Below, piece by piece: positions 6,906 to 11,361 of a stretch of 11,361 nucleotides of DNA. The position numbers and the translations under genes are program-made. Origin of the DNA: Methanosarcinales archaeon (GTDB lineage Archaea > Halobacteriota > Methanosarcinia > Methanosarcinales > Methanogasteraceae). The number at the start of each line of letters is the position of its first letter. Position 1 is the stretch's first letter. The stretch lies in the NCBI GenBank assembly GCA_030672345.1, contig DAOVGO010000087.1:1-11361 (forward strand). The letters run 5' to 3'. The notes under the pieces are model-generated. The model saw nothing but the letters and a program-made list of their open reading frames with translations. It was not told the DNA's origin and ran no database searches.

Positions 6906-7871
6906 ATGCAACCGAAAGAAAAAATTCTGGAAATACTCAAAGAAAGGCATGGCGAATTCGTTTCAGGGGAATATCTCTCAGAAACACTGGGTATCTCGCG
7001 CACGATGGTATGGAAACATATCGAGTCCCTGAGAGATGGCGGCTACATCATCGAGTCAGTCCCAAGCAAAGGTTACCGGCTCAAGGAGATCCCTGACCGG
7101 CTGCTGCCAGCCGAAGTCGAGCAGGATCTCAAGACCAGTTTTATTGGTAAAGAAATATACTATTTTGATGAAATAAAATCTACCAGTGTAAAAGCGAAGG
7201 AAATTGCTGCAGATAACCCGGATGGGACTGTTATAATCGCAGAAAAGCAGCTTGAAGGCAGGGGGCGGATGGGCAAGGGATGGTATTCTCCGCCGGGCGG
7301 AATCTGGTTTTCAATAATCCTTAAACCGAAAATTCCCCCCGATCATGTCCATAGATTGACGCTTGTTGCTGGAGTTGCTGTCGCAGAGGTGCTGAGCGAG
7401 CTTGGGTTGAATGCAGAGATAAAATGGCCCAATGACATACTTATCAATGAAAAGAAGGTCTGCGGAATCCTCACCGAGATGGAAGCTGAGTTAGACGCCG
7501 TGAACCATGTGATCGTCGGAATCGGGATCGATGCCAACATCGATCTTGACATGCTCCCTCCGATCACCATGATACAGACAACATCCCTGAGAGAAGAGCT
7601 CGGGAGAGATGTTGACCGGATAGTTCTTGTCAGAGGCATTCTTGAGCGTTTTGAGAGACATTACACCACCTTTCTAAAAGGGGATTTCAATTCGATACTG
7701 AAACGCTGGAGAGATCATTCGTCCACCATCGGGCGGAGAGTAAAGATCGTTGCAGGGCTCCGGACGATCGAAGGCGAAGCCGTTGGCATCGACCATGACG
7801 GGGAACTGATTGTGGAACTGGATGACGGGACGGTCGAGAAAGAGATCACTGGCACGTGTTACCATATCTGA
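6906..7871 (+). CDS. birA: Biotin-[acetyl-CoA-carboxylase/pyruvate carboxylase] ligase with HTH domain
   Basis: A 321-residue biotin protein ligase that makes biotinyl-AMP and joins biotin to the carrier lysine, here presumably Lys542 of PycB. Residues 1-60 form the BirA-type winged helix (LSETLGISRTMVWKHIESL), as in ligases that double as biotin repressors. The catalytic domain has the biotin-AMP loop GRGRMGKGW (118-126), KWPNDI (173-178), and Lys183/Lys184 in EKKVCGIL. The C-terminal SH3-like domain covers about 273-320. The usual GIGINVN appears as GIGIDAN (206-211), a mild variant. It is the last gene of the pyc operon, with only a weak AGGA 11 bases before its ATG, so coupling to pycA is likely. 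A repressor role is possible, but I saw no clear operator before pycB and no biotin synthesis genes here. Confidence 0.93.
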   Translation: MQPKEKILEILKERHGEFVSGEYLSETLGISRTMVWKHIESLRDGGYIIESVPSKGYRLKEIPDRLLPAEVEQDLKTSFIGKEIYYFDEIKSTSVKAKEIAADNPDGTVIIAEKQLEGRGRMGKGWYSPPGGIWFSIILKPKIPPDHVHRLTLVAGVAVAEVLSELGLNAEIKWPNDILINEKKVCGILTEMEAELDAVNHVIVGIGIDANIDLDMLPPITMIQTTSLREELGRDVDRIVLVRGILERFERHYTTFLKGDFNSILKRWRDHSSTIGRRVKIVAGLRTIEGEAVGIDHDGELIVELDDGTVEKEITGTCYHI

Positions 7872-7880
7872 GCACCATCT
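7872..7880. other. Nine-base convergent junction of birA and the cobD-like gene
   Basis: Two operons end tail to tail with only nine bases between stop codons, leaving no room for separate terminators. The pyrimidine-rich bases at the junction and just past it (ATCTTTATCTCC) may serve the plus strand. Confidence 0.5.
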
Positions 7881-9050
7881 TTATCTCCATCTGACTCCAA
7901 CCACCGCATCGACCGCCCGCAGCAGCATCTGATTCTCCTCCCTCGTCCGAACCGCCACCCTGACGTACCCTGCGCCCAGATTCTTAAACGAGGTGCAATC
8001 CCGGACCAGAACCCCGTGTTCAAGCAGTTCCTGTGTCAGTTCGTGCGAATCCATGCCAACATCAGTGATATCAACGAGAATGAAATTAATATTGCTTTTC
8101 AGCGGGGTAAGACCACGATCGATCAATCCTTTTGTGAGATACTCTCGCTCTTTCCTTATCAGATCGATCGATCGCTCAAGATAATCGCTTTTCATAGATG
8201 CATCCATCAGACGCATTCCGGTTATCTCGGCTGGCGCACCGACGTTCCAGACCAGCCGTGCACGGTTGAGCAGTTCGGCGAGTTCACGCGATGCGATGCC
8301 AAAGCCGATGCGAAGTCCAGGAACCGCAAATACCTTCGTAAGCGATCTGAGCACAAGTACAAAGTCAGAGCCAAGCACGGCGTGTGCGATTGACTGAGCC
8401 GGGTCAGCGAGTTCTATGAACGCTTCATCGACAAAGAGAAATGTTTCGTGGTCAGAACAGCGATCTGCAAGCCTCATCACATCGCTTCGCGATACCAGAT
8501 CCCCTGTCGGGTTGTTTGGATTGCACAGAAATACCGCGCTCGCATCAGAGAGCTCTGTGGATGTCAGTTCAAGAATCTGTGAATAATCGCAGTACTGCAC
8601 AGTTGCTCCGAATAACTGGCACTGGAAAGCATATTCATCGAATGTGGGTGCAGGGATGATTACGCGGTCGCCGCGCCGAACGACCGTCTCCGCAAACAGC
8701 CTGATCATCTCGGACGATCCGTTTGCAGGTATGATATTCTCTGCGGTGACTTTTTTTGAGTATTTCGGGGAGCTTGGGTATATGTACCTCTCGACAAAAT
8801 CAGCGAATGCACCCCTCAAACGAAGATATCTGTTATCAGGATAACGCCCGATCTCTTCTTCGATCCTTTCAGCGCTTTTAGCCGCTGTCCCGACCTCCGG
8901 TGCACCCATCGGGTTTAGATTGGCGCTGAAATCGAGTACACCCTTGCATCCTGACTCTGCTATCCTGCCGCCATGTGTGCAGGGGGTACTGTCGGCAGTT
9001 TCCTGCCGCACAAATCGTGTGATTGAGCCTATCGTACCCATTGTGCTCAT
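7881..9050 (-). CDS. cobD: L-threonine-O-3-phosphate decarboxylase-like PLP aminotransferase
   Basis: A 389-residue fold-type I PLP enzyme of the class I/II aminotransferase family. CobD makes (R)-1-aminopropan-2-ol phosphate for the lower-ligand linker of cobalamin. CobD-type marks are HGG at 26-28 and LDFSANLNPMG (39-49). General family marks are CNPNNPTG (176-183), DEAF (208-211), the PLP lysine 239 in LRSLTKVFAVPGLR, and Arg364 in YVRVAVRT for the substrate carboxylate. The near relative HisC usually lacks the HGG...DFSANLNP beginning, so CobD is preferred, though the substrate is not proven. A start at the fourth codon (ATG 9041) is also possible; neither start has a good ribosome site. 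The gene begins 6 bases after the DUF151 stop and is probably cotranscribed with it. No other cobalamin genes are in the window. Confidence 0.8.
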   Translation of the reverse strand: MSTMGTIGSITRFVRQETADSTPCTHGGRIAESGCKGVLDFSANLNPMGAPEVGTAAKSAERIEEEIGRYPDNRYLRLRGAFADFVERYIYPSSPKYSKKVTAENIIPANGSSEMIRLFAETVVRRGDRVIIPAPTFDEYAFQCQLFGATVQYCDYSQILELTSTELSDASAVFLCNPNNPTGDLVSRSDVMRLADRCSDHETFLFVDEAFIELADPAQSIAHAVLGSDFVLVLRSLTKVFAVPGLRIGFGIASRELAELLNRARLVWNVGAPAEITGMRLMDASMKSDYLERSIDLIRKEREYLTKGLIDRGLTPLKSNINFILVDITDVGMDSHELTQELLEHGVLVRDCTSFKNLGAGYVRVAVRTREENQMLLRAVDAVVGVRWR

Positions 9051-9056
9051 TATTGC

Positions 9057-9524
9057 TCAGTCTGATGTGATATACTCATCGAGGCTGCTGACCCCTTCAA
9101 ATTCACTGGATTCGATCGCAACCTGACTGAAAAGACTCTCGCGCACATGAATTGGTGACCCCGTCCGCACCGCAATCGCTATGCAATCACTCGGTCTGGC
9201 ATCGATCTCCTTCTGCGTGTCCTGCACATCCAGAACCAGCCGTGCATAGAACGTGCCCTCGCTCAGGTCATCGACCAGCACGTTCTTCACCGACCCGCCC
9301 AGTTCCTCGAGCATCAGAACCATGAGGTCGTGGGTCATGGGTCGTGGCGCCATCTCTTTGCGCAGTGCAAGGTATATCGACATGGCTTCCGAATGACCGA
9401 CAAATATCGGCATGATGCGCCCCGCCTCATCAGAGAGCAGCACCACTGGAGCCATCTGCTTGGGACCGCCAACCATATACACGCCCTTGACTGTGGTATC
9501 AACAACATCCATCGTTTCAATCAT
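9057..9524 (-). CDS. DUF151 / bifunctional nuclease (BFN) domain protein
   Basis: A 155-residue single-domain protein of the DUF151/BFN family. Family marks are GVYMVGGPKQMAPVVLLSD early in the chain, then MPIFVGHSEAMSIYLAL, the MTHDLMVLMLEELGG helix, FYARLVL, and the strongly conserved DARPSDCIAIAVRTGSPIHV near residues 118-137. Plant members have been reported to have nuclease activity on RNA and DNA; the role in archaea is unknown. The family often sits among unrelated metabolic genes, and here it precedes the cobD-like gene by 6 bases. Start choice is open: ATG 9524 has AGGAT touching it, while ATG 9512 lies 12 bases beyond the same motif and about 26 bases after an AATAAAA stretch that could be a TATA box. 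Confidence 0.85.
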   Translation of the reverse strand: MIETMDVVDTTVKGVYMVGGPKQMAPVVLLSDEAGRIMPIFVGHSEAMSIYLALRKEMAPRPMTHDLMVLMLEELGGSVKNVLVDDLSEGTFYARLVLDVQDTQKEIDARPSDCIAIAVRTGSPIHVRESLFSQVAIESSEFEGVSSLDEYITSD

Positions 9525-9624
9525 ATCCTGTAACTTTTATTGTATGTATGCGCCACCAAAAAATGCCAGTGAACAGATGAATATAAGATTCGATCGCATA
9601 ATAAATGTTGCTTGAGAATTGCCC

Positions 9625-9661
9625 ATGCGTGCAATAAACAGATGCGTAATCGATGCATAAT
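9625..9661 (+). repeat. Repeated ATGCRT motifs before dapB
   Basis: ATGCGT occurs at 9625-9630 and 9642-9647, and ATGCAT at 9653-9658. The last two sit in a direct repeat (GATGCGTAAT then GATGCATAAT) with 11-base periodicity, one helical turn. CCCAT (9622-9626) and ATGGG (9659-9663) flank the set as an inverted pair. This could be an operator for dapB, but AT-rich promoter elements such as GCAATAAA also lie here. Confidence 0.3.
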
Positions 9662-9672
9662 GGGTGTATTAC

Positions 9673-9678
9673 GGAGGT
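9673..9678 (+). promoter_or_regulatory. Ribosome binding site of dapB
   Basis: GGAGGT four bases before ATG 9683. It rejects the upstream in-frame ATG at 9653, which would place the site inside the gene. Confidence 0.75.
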
Positions 9679-9682
9679 AACA

Positions 9683-10450
9683 ATGATTAACATTGCAATA
9701 ACGGGCGCACGCGGGCGCATGGGCGCGCTGATCATCGAGAATATCAGTGATGCGCCGGACATGAGACTGGTGGCGGCACTCGACATAAGTGGCATCGACA
9801 TGCCAGCTGGTGCCGATGATGTTGTGGTATCGCACGTAGATGAGATCGATGCGGTGCTCAAGACCACTTCTCCGGATGTCCTGATCGATTTCACGATCGC
9901 TGACGCCGCTGTCAGCAACATCAGACACGCCGTCCGCAACAATGCGAATCTTGTGGTCGGAACGACAGGTCTCGAACCGTACCAGGACGAGATTGCAGTG
10001 ATCATAGCAGACAACGTCTCCGCGGTGATTGCACCGAACTTCGCGGTGGGTGTCAACGTCTTCTGGAAACTGCTTGCAGAAGCTGCCGCATACATTGGCG
10101 ACTGGGACATCGAGATTGTGGAAGCGCACCACCGCCACAAGAAGGATGCGCCATCAGGAACCGCGATGCAGGCGGCTGAGACGATAAGCAGAGTGATTGG
10201 CAGAAAGAGACTGGTGCATGGGCGCGAGGGGCTGTGTCCCAGGGGCGATGAGATCGGCATCCACGCGATCAGGGGCGGCGATATCGTCGGCGATCATTTC
10301 GTCCTCTTCGCAGGAGACGGCGAGCGGATCGAGATCAAACATCAGGCGCACAGCAGGCAGGCATTTGCAGCCGGTGCGATCAGAGCGGCGCGCTGGGTGA
10401 TGGATGCGCCGGCAGGAGTTCACGGGATGGATGAGGTGCTCGGACTGTAG
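9683..10450 (+). CDS. dapB: 4-hydroxy-tetrahydrodipicolinate reductase
   Basis: A 255-residue NAD(P)H-dependent reductase making tetrahydrodipicolinate in the diaminopimelate route to lysine. The Rossmann N-terminus carries ITGARGRMG (6-14). The mid-region has VVGTTGL (91-97) and APNFAVGVNVFWKL (117-130). The catalytic block EAHHRHKKDAPSGTA (147-161) supplies the His pair and Lys154 that act on the substrate. The C-terminal AFAAGAIRAARWV helix closes the fold. The length is typical. A strong GGAGGT fixes the start at 9683. It is divergent from the DUF151 gene across 158 bases and convergent with the winged-helix gene. dapA, which often adjoins dapB, is not present here, so this copy stands alone. 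Confidence 0.95.
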   Translation: MINIAITGARGRMGALIIENISDAPDMRLVAALDISGIDMPAGADDVVVSHVDEIDAVLKTTSPDVLIDFTIADAAVSNIRHAVRNNANLVVGTTGLEPYQDEIAVIIADNVSAVIAPNFAVGVNVFWKLLAEAAAYIGDWDIEIVEAHHRHKKDAPSGTAMQAAETISRVIGRKRLVHGREGLCPRGDEIGIHAIRGGDIVGDHFVLFAGDGERIEIKHQAHSRQAFAAGAIRAARWVMDAPAGVHGMDEVLGL

Positions 10451-10479
10451 GCTGCAAGCCTCCATTCGGCGCTAATCAA

Positions 10480-10719
10480 TCAAATCGCAAGGGCGAGGAC
10501 GTCGCTTGCTTTTTGCAGATACGTCCTCCCTGAATCGGTTATCTGAAAGACGTCCGAACTCTTCTCGATCAACTGCTTTTCCTGCAGCATATTCAGATAC
10601 CTGTCGGCACGGTTGAAATTCAGATTGGCAGCGTAAACGATCCCGGTCTTGTTGGCACCACAGTCTCCGGCAGCTTTGAGGATATCCACGACGATAGCGA
10701 TTTCAGATCTTCTTGGCAT
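10480..10719 (-). CDS. Small winged-helix DNA-binding protein (HTH_45-like)
   Basis: A 79-residue archaeal winged-helix protein, probably a dimeric transcription regulator. Residues 2-18 form a first helix (RRSEIAIVVDILKAA). The helix-turn-helix runs about 22-50 (NKTGIVYAANLNFNRADRYL, then NMLQEKQLIE). A short wing follows (FQITDSGRTYL), then a C-terminal helix. PRRSE-type starts are common in this archaeal group. The start at 10719 is preferred to the ATG at 10740: the TATA box at 10756-10763 predicts transcription from about 10733, and a GGTGA stands five bases before ATG 10719. Its targets are not evident; it ends 29 bases from the dapB stop. Confidence 0.75.
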   Translation of the reverse strand: MPRRSEIAIVVDILKAAGDCGANKTGIVYAANLNFNRADRYLNMLQEKQLIEKSSDVFQITDSGRTYLQKASDVLALAI

Positions 10720-10755
10720 GTTGCTCACCACGGATAGCATATAGGGATTACAAGG

Positions 10756-10763
10756 TATATAAA
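10756..10763 (-). promoter_or_regulatory. TATA box of the winged-helix gene
   Basis: Minus-strand TTTATATA, an excellent archaeal box. The predicted start near 10733 gives a leader of about 14 bases with GGTGA before ATG 10719. Confidence 0.6.
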
Positions 10764-11131
10764 CATATCGGTATGATCTAAATTTGCAGAAAAAGATGAT
10801 AAATTGTTATGGCTGCGAGGGAGGTGAGGTGGTGAGGTGGTGAGGGGGCGGGGCAGGTTGGTTATGGTCTGCCAGAGGTGAAGGCTGTAAGTTTGAACCT
10901 TATCTGGTATAGGGGGTGCATAGCCAAAGCAGGCACAAGCGAAACTATTTCAGGAAATCACACGTCAGCGAGGTTCATAGACCCGGGGCATCATGTCAAG
11001 TATGTTTTCCCCGAAACCCGGGTTGCAAGCTTCAGGAGCACAGGAGTTGTGAGAACCGAAGACCGCAACCATCAAAACGATCGTAGAAAAGACCTGATCT
11101 CCGATGATGCCCAACCCCCCTGCAAGCAGAT
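10764..11131. other. Region without a convincing gene
   Basis: Contains a G-rich tract (10817-10857) and, after it, a plus-strand frame open from 10836 to the TGA at 11133-11135. That frame has only a GTG at 10878 as a possible start; a plausible ribosome site is absent and the translation is low in hydrophobic core residues. CCCGGG occurs at 10982-10987 and again at 11017-11022, each a palindrome, with a CCCCG/CGGGG complement between. Most of this stretch reads as noncoding or decayed sequence. Confidence 0.45.
10817..10857 (+). repeat. G-rich tandem GGTGGTGA tract
   Basis: An almost pyrimidine-free run built of GAGGTGA and two GGTGGTGA units ending in a GGGGG and GGGG pair. It has enough G runs for a two-tetrad quadruplex on the plus strand; three-tetrad potential is limited to the right end. 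Confidence 0.6.
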
Positions 11132-11361
11132 ATGATCACGAAAACCAACGACCTTTATTCTGGCAAAGTATTTTATGCCATGGAGACATTTCTTCTTACG
11201 CCAGAGGAAGGAAATACATACCCGGGTGAGACAGGAAATTCGTTTTACAAAACAATAACAGAAGGGAAAAAGTTGATACCGGAATTTCACGAAATCCCTG
11301 CGAAGGATATCATGGATAAGAGGGTATGGGATCTGCCCCTGATAGAAAAAGATGCGAGCAT
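11132..11361 (+). CDS. N-terminal part of an unrecognised protein (runs off the window)
   Basis: An open frame from ATG 11132 to the window end, 76 full codons. The translation includes GKVFYAMETFLLTPEEG and later EIPAKDIMDKRVWDLPLIEKD, a mixed soluble pattern with no signal peptide or membrane segment. The codon pattern looks coding (few rare forms, balanced composition). I do not recognise the family. A start at the ATG at 11180 is also possible, since a CTTTATTC about 25 bases upstream could be a weak TATA box for a leaderless message; the ATG at 11132 has no ribosome site. Confidence 0.5.
   Translation, partial: MITKTNDLYSGKVFYAMETFLLTPEEGNTYPGETGNSFYKTITEGKKLIPEFHEIPAKDIMDKRVWDLPLIEKDAS

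Noticed and set aside
9653..9682. dapB start at ATG 9653
   Set aside because: The family N-terminus starts at 9683, directly after a GGAGGT; the extra ten residues match nothing expected.
9517..10260. 247-residue and 205-residue minus-strand open frames
   Set aside because: Antisense to dapB, with low-complexity Ser/Ala/Thr or His/Arg translation. dapB itself has family motifs and a perfect ribosome site.
10817..10857. G-rich tract as a CRISPR-like or IS-end repeat
   Set aside because: Units are 5-8 bases with no unique spacers, and no inverted ends or transposase are nearby.

Overview
The window looks like a chromosomal segment of a methanogen-related euryarchaeon, with a mobile-element remnant at its left side. 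Four things point to archaea. Transcription starts look archaeal: TTTAWATA-type boxes lie about 25 bases upstream of very short leaders. Pyruvate carboxylase is split into two subunits. There is a COG2509-type flavoprotein and a small HTH_45-like winged-helix protein. A Methanosarcinales, Syntrophoarchaeum or ANME-like host is my best guess, but the sequence alone does not fix the taxon.

Left part (1-1775): the end of an unrecognised AT-rich gene is followed by a minus-strand two-gene operon. The first gene (1279-1734) encodes a small protein that appears to combine a ribbon-helix-helix segment, a coiled coil and a winged-helix-like end. The second (350-1282) is a tyrosine integrase, coupled to the first by an ATGA overlap. 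To its right, 1781-1969 reads as a GC-richer C-terminal coding fragment that looks like a gene cut off at the element border.

Centre (1959-7871, plus strand): an FAD-dependent dehydrogenase of the COG2509 type with a four-cysteine motif comes first. After a 327-base gap comes the operon pycB-pycA-birA: biotinylated carboxyltransferase subunit, biotin carboxylase subunit, and the ligase that attaches biotin to pycB. Together these make a self-sufficient anaplerotic module turning pyruvate and bicarbonate into oxaloacetate.

Right part (7881-10740): a minus-strand pair, a DUF151 (bifunctional nuclease family) gene followed by a cobD-like PLP enzyme, meets birA tail to tail with only 9 bases between. 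Divergent from DUF151 is dapB of lysine/diaminopimelate synthesis, which draws on aspartate and hence on the oxaloacetate made by pyruvate carboxylase. A small winged-helix gene converges on dapB.

Right edge (10741-11361): about 390 bases without a convincing gene, including a strongly G-rich repeated tract, then the start of an unrecognised gene that runs out of the window.

No rRNA, tRNA, CRISPR array or complete insertion sequence was seen. The least explained parts are the integrase/regulator operon with its border fragment, the 3342-3668 gap, and the 10741-11361 end.
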